DNA from: RGIG2707 sp045600065
GTDB lineage: Bacteria; Bacillota; Clostridia; Peptostreptococcales; Anaerovoracaceae
Assembly (NCBI GenBank): GCA_045600065.1
Contig: JAZRXE010000035.1
Coordinates: 1-5,723 of the forward strand
Length of the DNA stretch: 5,723 bases
Reading direction: 5' to 3'
Below are positions 1-5,723 of this stretch, piece by piece. The translations under genes and the position numbers were made by a program. Under the pieces are notes generated by a model, which was not told where the DNA came from, ran no database searches, and saw nothing but the letters and a program-made list of their open reading frames with translations. How positions within the stretch are numbered: position 1 is the stretch's first letter; every line of letters starts with the position of its first letter.

Positions 1-29
1 GAATTGATCGATTTCCGGGTACCTGCCGA
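1..29. repeat. 29-bp direct repeat, copy 1 (at window edge)
   Basis: Bases 1-29 are identical to 712-740 and stop matching at base 30. Both copies lie in the same reading frame of the gene at 1-1674 and encode GRYPEIDQF; the unit distance is 711 bp (237 codons). Since this copy begins exactly at base 1, the true repeat may extend beyond the window. Confidence 0.95.
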
Positions 30-1674
30 TATTTTCCTCTTTCTGTTTTGCATATACAGTTTTCATTTGATCGTTCAACATCTTTGCGGCCACATAATCC
101 TCCATGAGGGCCTTGACGCTGCCCGGGGCAAATTTCTTTTCGCTGCATCTGGCTATGCCCTGTGTCAGAAGCAGCACATTGTTGGCGGTCATCAGGCGAT
201 TTCGCACATCGTCGTTGATAGTATGATCCGGTTCCTTGTGATAGCGTATATAATTATCAGCAGCATCACTGAGGTTCTGCAGGGCTTCTCCCAGCTTGTC
301 CATATCTCCGTTCTGAAGATCAACGCTGTTGATCTTTCCGGAGACCCTGGCAAGAGCCGCCTTGAACTTTCCGTATTGCTTGCTGTGGAAGAAGCTCTCG
401 TTGTCCTTCAGCTCCTTGAGCATGTCTACGGAAGCCTTCTGAATTAGCTCTGCTGCCATACGGTATGCTTCCCGGCCAACGGATATTTCCTGCTTCGGAG
501 TATTGTCTTCCGGAGCGTCGAAAACATCAGGCTCCCTTTCCTCTCTGCCCGGAGCAGGCTCCCTTTCCGCTTCAATACCGCCGTTTGCGGCAATGAGAGA
601 ATCCGAGAATACCCTCGCAGTCTGAGGATGCTCTTTGATAAAGGTCCTGGCAAGCTTCAGAGGGCTCATACCGGAAACCTTTGCGATATCATCATTATAT
701 CTGTCCTGTATGAATTGATCGATTTCCGGGTACCTGCCGAGATCGTTCACCTTCTTCATAAACAGATCCTTGTCAGTGATCAGCGCGGTATGTTCCTGCT
801 CACCCTTAACCTCCGCAAGACCCAGCGCAAGCCTGCTGCAAAGGTCGTTGGCAAACAGCTCCTCAGTTGCAAGAGGACTTCTATGCATAAGATTCTCAGA
901 TCCGTGACTGAATTCATCATGAGCTGAAGCTTCTCTTTCCGCAGCTTTCTTTACAACCTCTGTCAGAAAGGACAGCCTGGTCAGAGCGCTGCATCTTGCC
1001 TGCTGGCGGTCGCTAAGCTCCGGGCCCTTATGGGTGTTTGCATAGTAATCCATGCTGCCTTTAAGCGTGTCGAATATCCGGGAAAGCCCGCTGTAGTCCA
1101 CAGGCATCATATCCTCGTGATAACCCAGGGGATCGCAATTGCTCAGCGTTTCGCTGACGGTGCTCATGCTTTCGCAAAGCTCCTTGTAGGCAGGGCTGTC
1201 GGAGGAAAAGATGCTGTCGGTATTTTTGAACTGTATCAGTATATCATCGTACAGTGCCTTGATGTTTGCAAACTGCTGCACGCAATACTGGGGATGCTCG
1301 AGATATCTGCTCAGCAGCTGGGATTCTGTCAGAGCTTCATACTCTTCCGATCCGTCATATTCGAACTGACGATAACCGTTCTTTGTAAAAATGCTTATGG
1401 CAGCCTCTGTCTTTATATAGGATGTTCCTTCCTCAGAGATATAGACACTGCGGCGAAGAACATCATCGAAGACATCCTCCAGCTTAACATCTCTGCGGTA
1501 CGGGATACCGTCGGCATCGGCGATGAAGCCTTCGGCAAGCATCATATACAAAAGCTCTATATCCGTCGTTTCTTCACTTATGCTCAAATCGTAGTTCAGA
1601 TCCTTGCATGTATTGATCAGTTTTTCAAAGAAAGCATCAAACAATCTCTTATATTCTTCGCTGTTTCGATCCAT
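1..1674 (-). CDS. Modular helical protein of unknown function, paralog of the upstream 758-aa protein (3' end outside window)
   Basis: Not recognised as any named family. The ATG at 1674 follows GGAGG (1681-1685) by 6 nt, and the frame stays open for 558 codons to base 1, so the C-terminus is missing. Residues 1-76 form an N-terminal block ending LEDVFDDVLRRS. Residues about 140-245 form helical module A, with SSDSPAYKEL and then YANTHKGPELSDRQQAR (211-227). Residues about 300-350 continue the module (GRYPEIDQF, 313-321). An acidic, proline-rich linker with repeated EREP/EEREP follows (about 369-400). Residues about 407-515 are a second module, with YIRYHK and DDVRNRL (475-494). All of these blocks align by eye with the protein encoded at 1730-4006. 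I see no signal peptide, membrane helix or catalytic motif, so a cytoplasmic location is inferred. It is probably the third gene of a co-transcribed set. The visible end repeats GRYPEIDQF (550-558) with identical DNA, so the extreme end may be an assembly artefact. The ORF itself is near certain; the function is unknown. Confidence 0.93.
   Translation of the reverse strand, partial: MDRNSEEYKRLFDAFFEKLINTCKDLNYDLSISEETTDIELLYMMLAEGFIADADGIPYRRDVKLEDVFDDVLRRSVYISEEGTSYIKTEAAISIFTKNGYRQFEYDGSEEYEALTESQLLSRYLEHPQYCVQQFANIKALYDDILIQFKNTDSIFSSDSPAYKELCESMSTVSETLSNCDPLGYHEDMMPVDYSGLSRIFDTLKGSMDYYANTHKGPELSDRQQARCSALTRLSFLTEVVKKAAEREASAHDEFSHGSENLMHRSPLATEELFANDLCSRLALGLAEVKGEQEHTALITDKDLFMKKVNDLGRYPEIDQFIQDRYNDDIAKVSGMSPLKLARTFIKEHPQTARVFSDSLIAANGGIEAEREPAPGREEREPDVFDAPEDNTPKQEISVGREAYRMAAELIQKASVDMLKELKDNESFFHSKQYGKFKAALARVSGKINSVDLQNGDMDKLGEALQNLSDAADNYIRYHKEPDHTINDDVRNRLMTANNVLLLTQGIARCSEKKFAPGSVKALMEDYVAAKMLNDQMKTVYAKQKEENIGRYPEIDQF
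712..740. repeat. 29-bp direct repeat, copy 2 (internal)
   Basis: This copy is identical to bases 1-29 and encodes residues 313-321 of the gene at 1-1674, within the tail of its first module. In the 758-aa paralog the matching position reads SSDGFEEF, so this copy sits in its expected homologous context. Confidence 0.95.
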
Positions 1675-1680
1675 TATGAT

Positions 1681-1685
1681 CCTCC
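1681..1685 (-). promoter_or_regulatory. Ribosome binding site for the gene at 1-1674
   Basis: GGAGG on the minus strand lies 6 nt before the ATG at 1674. It is a near-consensus Shine-Dalgarno sequence and fixes this start. The 55-bp gap to the preceding stop codon has no strong terminator, which supports translation from a shared transcript. Confidence 0.85.
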
Positions 1686-1729
1686 ATTGTATATGATAGC
1701 AATGCCGTCAGGCCATCTTGTATACGCTG

Positions 1730-4006
1730 CTAAAAGGCCCCTTTTACCATGGCAGCCTTGGTCTTCTGCTCTTTCTGCAGCTCGTTTTGCTGCTCCTTGA
1801 CCCTGTATTTATCCTCGGCGGCCTTTACGGCGTTTTTGTAAGCCTTCTGCAGGCTCTCAACATCCCAGGAAGCCATGCGGTGCAGAGCATTACCGCCATT
1901 GCCCGCGCTGTTTACCATGGTCTTGAATCCCGGTGTCTGGCGTATGGCCTGGACTTTACCGTTGAAATCATCGGCTTTCTTCTCGAAATCTATGGGCTGG
2001 GTAAGGGTCTTGTCTATGCTGTTCAAAGTCTTGCCGGTCTTGTCCGGAGTCTTCTCCAGAATAGCCTGAGCCGGATCCAGTCCGTGTACCTGGCAGAAAT
2101 CCCGTATGCTCTCTCTGTATATCTTGCAGGCTGTATAGTCCGAAAAGATGTCATTGACAGCATACATATTGAATTTTGACTGCTCGCAGCGCTTCATACC
2201 TTCGTTGAGCATCTGAAGACTGTCGGCAACCATCAGCTTGTTGCGAACAGAATTGTTCAGGCTCTTGCCCTGATGATTGGCCTTATAGGCCTCGGCAGCA
2301 GTATTCAGATTCTCCATGATTGCCTTCACTTTTTCCGTGTTGTCAGCGAAAATATCCAGCTCGGAAAAACCGTTGACGGCATTTTTCAGTGCTGTGCACA
2401 GATCCTTGTGATCCTTGCCCGGAACGGAGCCTGCGTTCTGCTTCATCTCATGGAGCAGCTTTTCGGTCTCTGATTTCAGGAAAATGTTGACCATGGCATT
2501 TCCGGCAGAGCCAGTCATTGTCACCTTACCATCCATCAGGCTGAATCCTCCGGGGCCCTTTTCCATAGCCAGCTTGTGGCTCCAGTAACCGCCCTCGGAG
2601 AGCACGTAATATGTCACTTTGGGCTTGTTCTTTGCGTTGCCCTTATCCTGCATCACATACTGTATCATGTAATCCATGGCATCTTCGCCTTCCAGAGTCT
2701 TTCCGTCGTCATCGCGCACCACCAGGGAGTGGTCCTTGAGCTTGGACATTACGGCTTTTCTGTCCTCCGGTCCGCTGTAGGGCTTACCAAGTATGCTTTC
2801 TATGATCTGCTGCTCGACCTCTTTTTCAGGTCCGTCAGCCGCTTTCTTTCCGGACTTTACAGGCGCCGCGGCTTCTTTTACTATCTTATCGTTAAGCGCC
2901 CTGTCGAAGCCGGGACTGTTTTTGTATGCCGCTGCCAGCTCTTTGCGGCTCATGTCCTTTATGGAATTTATGCCCTTGACGGTCTGTGCGCGGTAAAATT
3001 CCTCGAAGCCATCGCTGCTTACCAGGGAATCAAGATTCTCCCGGAAGAAGCTGCTGTCTGTGAGCATGCGGCGGTAGGAATCCTTTCCGGCACTTTTGGC
3101 CATTCCAAGTATAACCTTGGTGCCCAGCTCTCTTTTATAAAACTCTTCGCCGGAAAGCGGTGCTGCGGCCATGGGATTACCTTCTGCGGCCTGCTTCTGG
3201 GCGTTTCTGTCTCTTTCCGCAGCTCTGGAAACAGTATCTATCATGGCGGTCAGACGGCACATTGCCGCCATTCTGGCCTGCTGCCTGGTGCTCAGCTCTA
3301 TGTCTTTATGAGTATTCTGATAGAGGCTGATGCCGTTCTGCAGGGTGCTGAGAGTGGAGGCCATCTTTGTGTAATCCATGTGAGCCAGGTCTGTCCTGCC
3401 TTCCGGCGCGCGGCCGGGATATGAATCGGAGAACACGTCGTCCACATAATCCAGGCTCTTCAGAAAGTCCTTATATTCATCGCTGTCGGAGACGAAAAAG
3501 CTGCCGGTCTTACGCAGATTGTTGACTATATCATCGAATTCCGACCTGATGCGGTAGAACTGCTGGGTAGAGGTCTGAGTCCTGGCGATGTATTTTTCGT
3601 CAGTCCTTTCGTATACGGAAAGAGCCGGATGACGCTGGTTCGCCGAGGCGCCGGGCCTGTACACATAAGACGTATACTTGCCTATGGTCTGCATGCCATT
3701 GTCTACGGCAGGCTTAACAGGGGTATAGATCTTGACGGAATTGTCTGTTGAAGGGTTTGAACGCTTTGCAGCAGAACGCATAAGAACGTCGTCGAATACG
3801 TCCTCTATGCCGGCGTCGGGGTCGAAGGTGGTGCCGTCCGCCCGGGCGATGAATCCGCCGCGTATCATACGGCGCAGGACCTCGTCCTCAGACAGGGGCT
3901 CGCTCCCCTCGGGGAAATCGAAATAGTGGAGCTCTCTGGCGGTATTCACCAGCATCTCCCTGAATCTTCCCAATTCTTTTTTATATTCTTTTCCGCGTTT
4001 AGCCAT
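1730..4006 (-). CDS. 758-aa modular helical protein of unknown function with two related modules and an inserted domain
   Basis: No named family recognised. The ATG at 4006 was chosen over the in-frame ATG at 4051 because GGAG (4014-4017) sits 7 nt before it, while the upstream ATG has no Shine-Dalgarno sequence; this gives 758 residues ending AMVKGAF. The N-terminal block (1-78) ends IEDVFDDVLMRS. Module A (about 150-265) has VSDSDEYKDFL and YQNTHKDIELSTRQQAR (229-245). Its tail (about 315-370) contains SSDGFEEF and MSRKELAAAYKN. Residues about 380-500 form a segment absent from the neighbouring paralog, with alternating hydrophobic stretches such as KVTYYVLSEGGYW that suggest beta strands. 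Module B (about 505-630) has YKANHQ and SVRNKLM (574-591). A second tail copy (about 672-728) has TPGFKTM and ESLQKAYKNAV. The last 30 residues are Lys/Glu/Gln-rich and probably coiled coil. No signal peptide or membrane segment is seen. It is the likely second gene of the cluster. The role is unknown; a scaffold or binding role would be speculation. Confidence 0.95.
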   Translation of the reverse strand: MAKRGKEYKKELGRFREMLVNTARELHYFDFPEGSEPLSEDEVLRRMIRGGFIARADGTTFDPDAGIEDVFDDVLMRSAAKRSNPSTDNSVKIYTPVKPAVDNGMQTIGKYTSYVYRPGASANQRHPALSVYERTDEKYIARTQTSTQQFYRIRSEFDDIVNNLRKTGSFFVSDSDEYKDFLKSLDYVDDVFSDSYPGRAPEGRTDLAHMDYTKMASTLSTLQNGISLYQNTHKDIELSTRQQARMAAMCRLTAMIDTVSRAAERDRNAQKQAAEGNPMAAAPLSGEEFYKRELGTKVILGMAKSAGKDSYRRMLTDSSFFRENLDSLVSSDGFEEFYRAQTVKGINSIKDMSRKELAAAYKNSPGFDRALNDKIVKEAAAPVKSGKKAADGPEKEVEQQIIESILGKPYSGPEDRKAVMSKLKDHSLVVRDDDGKTLEGEDAMDYMIQYVMQDKGNAKNKPKVTYYVLSEGGYWSHKLAMEKGPGGFSLMDGKVTMTGSAGNAMVNIFLKSETEKLLHEMKQNAGSVPGKDHKDLCTALKNAVNGFSELDIFADNTEKVKAIMENLNTAAEAYKANHQGKSLNNSVRNKLMVADSLQMLNEGMKRCEQSKFNMYAVNDIFSDYTACKIYRESIRDFCQVHGLDPAQAILEKTPDKTGKTLNSIDKTLTQPIDFEKKADDFNGKVQAIRQTPGFKTMVNSAGNGGNALHRMASWDVESLQKAYKNAVKAAEDKYRVKEQQNELQKEQKTKAAMVKGAF

Positions 4007-4013
4007 GGTGCGT

Positions 4014-4017
4014 CTCC
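4014..4017 (-). promoter_or_regulatory. Ribosome binding site deciding the start at 4006
   Basis: GGAG on the minus strand lies 7 nt before the ATG at 4006. The in-frame upstream ATG at 4051 has no purine-rich site at a suitable distance. In addition, the paralog's N-terminus (MDRNSEEYKR) aligns with MAKRGKEYKK and not with the 15-residue extension. Confidence 0.8.
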
Positions 4018-4029
4018 ATAATCGATTAT
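4018..4029. repeat. Perfect 12-bp palindrome before the RBS of the 758-aa gene
   Basis: ATAATCGATTAT reads the same on both strands and directly abuts the GGAG ribosome binding site. It could be an operator-like site or chance in AT-rich DNA. It is not duplicated upstream of the other two genes, which argues against a shared operator. Confidence 0.35.
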
Positions 4030-4078
4030 TTGTATTTTTGCACACTGCCATTGCGCAGGAGCATCAGCAAAAACAAAT
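4028..4078 (-). promoter_or_regulatory. Possible leader hairpin between the first and second genes
   Basis: Bases 4028-4041 and 4067-4078 are inverted repeats: 12 bp pair with a 2-nt bulge, enclosing a 25-nt loop. On the minus-strand transcript this would form an AU-rich stem ending about 11 nt before the Shine-Dalgarno sequence of the 758-aa gene. The second arm is not followed by a U-tract, so it does not look like an intrinsic terminator. It could affect mRNA stability or translation of the second gene. This is an inference from complementarity alone. Confidence 0.3.
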
Positions 4079-4142
4079 GCAGTGATAATGCATAGGGCTC
4101 TGCACTCTGCAGGCACTGTTGCCAGGGCAGCTTGCTTACAGA

Positions 4143-5408
4143 CTATAAGGTCTTGCCTGTGTTCTTTACTTTCTGAGTATTGCTGACCGAAGCACCGGCA
4201 AACGCATTGCGCATAGCCTTCAGGTCTTGGATCTTTCCGGAGGAAAGATTCATTTTACCGGCTCTGGAGATTATCCTTCCCATGCAGTTGGCCGCATTGC
4301 GCTGTTTGTCCGGAATGTTCTGCTCTGCCGGGACCTTTTCGAATTCCTCCTGCCAGGCTTTGTAGGAACATTTTGTGTATTTCGTGCCATTCCCGAACAT
4401 GGTTTCACGCTTGTTGTAATCCGGCTTAAGCTCCTCCAGTTTCCGGCTGACATATTCGTTCAGCTCTTCCACCGCCGCAAGCTTGTCATAGGTATTCTTG
4501 TTGACCCCGTCCTTTGCCTTGTGTTTAAGATATTCATCTATACAGCCCTTAATGGAGAACAGCTTCATGCAATAATTCTGCTTATCTGTTCGGGTAACAC
4601 TGTAACCATCATCTGAGGCTATGTATTTTTCTGTTTCATTCAGATGTCTGACCATTTTGATCAGATTCTTGTACTGATCGGAATTGCGAAGGGTCTTTGC
4701 CTTCTCCAGATTATCCGCAAAAGTATCAAAGCGCGCCTTGTCATCCTTGTAATAGTTTCCGCTTTCGTTGAGGTGAATTCTGACACCGGTAAGATTGATC
4801 TTTGTATTATCGACAGGCCTGCTGTACGCTTCTTTGGCATCATGAAAATTCTTTCTGATACAATCCTGATACTCATCAAGACTGATAGGCTGTACGGACT
4901 TATCGGAAAAGGCATCTATGTCAAATCTGCGCATGGAAGCTTTTGCCATTTCGACGGCGGCAGGCATCTCGTCTGCCAGAGAGCAGAGATCCAGAAACAT
5001 CGCAGAAACGTTGGGCTCTTTATCGGCTTCCAAAACACGGCTGCAGGCCAAAAGCCTCACAACAAGATAACTATCCTTTATCCACTTTGATACCGCTTCG
5101 TCGGAAGTATCTTCAGGCCCTTCGAAGAAGATCTTGAACTGTTTCTGTAAACCGGGGCCATAGTTTTTTCGCAAATCTTCTGCTTGCGACATCAAATTTT
5201 TCTCGGTTTTAGACATATCAGAAAATACACGCTTCTTGTCACCTATGAACAAGACTCCGTCATTCGAATCCGTAAGAATAAAATCATTTTCGATATCCTG
5301 GTAATACTGATATGCTTCGTCGAACGAAGCAAGATCTTTAAGAAAAGCTTTATTCTCCTCGCTCTCCGTAAGTTCCTTAAACAACTTTTTGATTTCTTCT
5401 TCCGGCAT
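4143..5408 (-). CDS. 421-aa helical protein of unknown function, probable distant member of the same family
   Basis: No named family recognised. The ATG at 5408 follows AGAGG (5416-5420) by 7 nt, and the frame ends at TAG with residues NTGKTL. The protein is rich in Lys, Glu, Asp and Asn and looks mostly alpha-helical, with no signal peptide or membrane helix. It resembles two modules. Residues about 15-125 start SEENKAFLKDL and end in a helix DSYLVVRLLACSRVLEAD. Residues about 225-328 contain RNSDQYKNLIKMV followed by YLKHKAKDGVNKNTYDKL (293-310). The second stretch resembles the YxxHK...R/K-x-x-L signature and the preceding (S)DxxYKxF/L motif of the two larger neighbours, though much more weakly than those two resemble each other. 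It lacks the N-terminal EDVFDDVL block. It is the first gene of the likely operon, just behind a promoter candidate. The ORF is solid; family membership is an inference by eye; the function is unknown. Confidence 0.93.
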   Translation of the reverse strand: MPEEEIKKLFKELTESEENKAFLKDLASFDEAYQYYQDIENDFILTDSNDGVLFIGDKKRVFSDMSKTEKNLMSQAEDLRKNYGPGLQKQFKIFFEGPEDTSDEAVSKWIKDSYLVVRLLACSRVLEADKEPNVSAMFLDLCSLADEMPAAVEMAKASMRRFDIDAFSDKSVQPISLDEYQDCIRKNFHDAKEAYSRPVDNTKINLTGVRIHLNESGNYYKDDKARFDTFADNLEKAKTLRNSDQYKNLIKMVRHLNETEKYIASDDGYSVTRTDKQNYCMKLFSIKGCIDEYLKHKAKDGVNKNTYDKLAAVEELNEYVSRKLEELKPDYNKRETMFGNGTKYTKCSYKAWQEEFEKVPAEQNIPDKQRNAANCMGRIISRAGKMNLSSGKIQDLKAMRNAFAGASVSNTQKVKNTGKTL

Positions 5409-5415
5409 GTGTCTA

Positions 5416-5420
5416 CCTCT
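5416..5420 (-). promoter_or_regulatory. Ribosome binding site for the gene at 4143-5408
   Basis: AGAGG on the minus strand (AAAGAGG when extended) lies 7 nt before the ATG at 5408. It supports this start for the first gene of the cluster. Confidence 0.8.
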
Positions 5421-5463
5421 TTCTATATATGTACATTGACCCGAAGGTACAGGTTTCTCATTT

Positions 5464-5492
5464 ATTATATAATATATTAAACCGATAAAAAC
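5464..5492 (-). promoter_or_regulatory. Candidate promoter for the three-gene cluster
   Basis: A perfect TATAAT (minus strand, 5464-5469) lies in a very AT-rich stretch. The best -35 at 16-17 bp spacing is only a T-rich hexamer (TTTTTA or GTTTTT around 5486-5492), far from TTGACA. A start near 5457 would give a leader of about 50 nt before the ATG at 5408. Its position, upstream of the first gene and downstream of the tRNA terminator, fits an operon promoter, but the weak -35 keeps this tentative. Confidence 0.45.
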
Positions 5493-5494
5493 GG

Positions 5495-5670
5495 CGGGTA
5501 AAGTACTTTTTCAGGCAGTTGCGCAAACAGAAAAAGGCGTGGTACGGCCGCACAGGTATCGAAACTATTTCTGCACTGAACACCCGCGCATGCTGCAAAA
5601 GGTGTCAGCCGAAAACACGCTATCGGGGTCGGTATTGCATTCAGATGACCAATAACCGAAAACGGGCAAG
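5495..5670. other. Spacer with no supported gene
   Basis: This stretch between the promoter candidate and the tRNA terminator is visibly more GC-rich than the AT-rich promoter DNA to its left. Two plus-strand frames stay open for about 40-60 codons, but neither has an ATG preceded by a ribosome binding site. The minus strand gives only very short frames. I see no riboswitch, repeat array or insertion-sequence end. Confidence 0.6.
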
Positions 5671-5694
5671 AAAAAAGGATCCCTAAGGATCCTT
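5671..5694 (-). terminator. Rho-independent terminator of the tRNA gene
   Basis: On the minus strand, AAGGATCC - TTAG - GGATCCTT forms an 8-bp perfect stem with a 4-nt loop, and it runs into a T-tract (complement of the six A at 5671-5676). The first stem base is the A of the tRNA's CCA end, so the terminator directly abuts the tRNA. This separates the tRNA transcript from the protein-coding cluster downstream. Confidence 0.88.
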
Positions 5695-5723
5695 GGAGGC
5701 GACACCCGGATTTGAACCGGGGA
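5694..5723 (-). tRNA. tRNA gene, 3' part only; probably tRNA-Cys
   Basis: Read on the minus strand, the edge of the window gives the T arm (stem CCCGG/CCGGG at 5705-5709 and 5717-5721, loop TTCAAAT), then the 3' acceptor strand TGTCGCC (5698-5704), discriminator T (5697) and an encoded CCA (5694-5696). The 5' part, including the anticodon, lies outside the window. A U at position 73 is typical of bacterial tRNA-Cys and of many tRNA-Gly, and the implied GGCGACA acceptor fits Clostridia tRNA-Cys better. The tRNA call is firm; the amino-acid identity is an inference. Confidence 0.9.

Noticed and set aside
1732..1745. AAAAGG-CC-CCTTTT palindrome at the end of the 758-aa gene as a terminator
   Set aside because: It overlaps the stop codon, has a very small loop and lacks a following T-tract on the minus strand.
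1030..3424. Long plus-strand open frames (for example 1030-1800 and 2576-3424)
   Set aside because: They lie fully antisense to the well-supported minus-strand genes, lack convincing ribosome binding sites, and their translations look like mirror-frame products (Cys/His/Leu-rich, low Lys/Glu).
4007..4051. Upstream in-frame ATG at 4051 as start of the second gene
   Set aside because: There is no Shine-Dalgarno sequence before it. The 15 extra residues are not matched in the paralog, and the ATG at 4006 has a good GGAG at 7 nt.
4077..4093. ATGCA-loop-TGCAT hairpin followed by a T-rich run, as a terminator after the first gene
   Set aside because: The stem is only 5 bp and AT-rich, and the T-run is interrupted, so it is too weak to call an intrinsic terminator.
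5430..5451. TGTAC/GTACA pairing around a TTCG loop in the leader of the first gene
   Set aside because: The stem is only 5 bp and competes with a 3-bp ACC-TTCG-GGT stem. It is too weak for a regulatory RNA call.
5495..5692. Small plus-strand frames in the spacer, one ending in a Lys/Arg-rich tail
   Set aside because: There is no ATG with a ribosome binding site, and the composition is unremarkable. It could be a degenerate remnant, but nothing supports that.
5694..5723. tRNA 3' end as one half of an attachment-site pair
   Set aside because: No second copy of the T-arm/acceptor sequence is seen anywhere else in the window.

Overview
The window most likely comes from a low-to-mid GC Firmicute, probably a gut or rumen Clostridia member of the Ruminococcus/Oscillospiraceae type. 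This rests on strong GGAGG/AGAGG ribosome binding sites, a very AT-rich -10 region, a CCA-encoding tRNA gene followed by a short intrinsic terminator, and large Lys/Glu-rich cytoplasmic proteins of no known family. The taxonomic call is an inference; no marker gene is present.

All supported genes lie on the minus strand and read right to left. At the right edge is the 3' end of a tRNA gene (probably tRNA-Cys) with its own rho-independent terminator. A spacer of about 285 bp follows. It holds no convincing gene, but it has an AT-rich promoter candidate at its left side. Next come three genes in a row: a 421-codon gene (4143-5408), a 758-codon gene (1730-4006) and a third gene (1-1674) that runs off the left edge with 558 codons visible. 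The gaps between them are 136 and 55 bp, with no strong terminator in either. Each start has a well-spaced Shine-Dalgarno sequence, so they are probably co-transcribed.

The two larger proteins are clear paralogs. They share an N-terminal block ending in a (L/I)EDVFDDVL motif, then a helical module with an NTHK...RQQAR signature, then a divergent linker, then a second copy of the same kind of module. The first, shorter protein appears to be a more distant member built from similar helical modules. None has a visible signal peptide, membrane segment or catalytic motif that I can recognise, so no function is assigned. The cluster looks like an undescribed tandem family of modular, mostly alpha-helical cytoplasmic proteins next to a tRNA gene.

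The main structural oddity is a perfect 29-bp direct repeat at 1-29 and 712-740. It is in frame within the third gene, and one copy sits exactly at the left edge of the window. It may be a recent intragenic duplication or gene conversion between the two modules, or a sign that the contig end is an assembly artefact.
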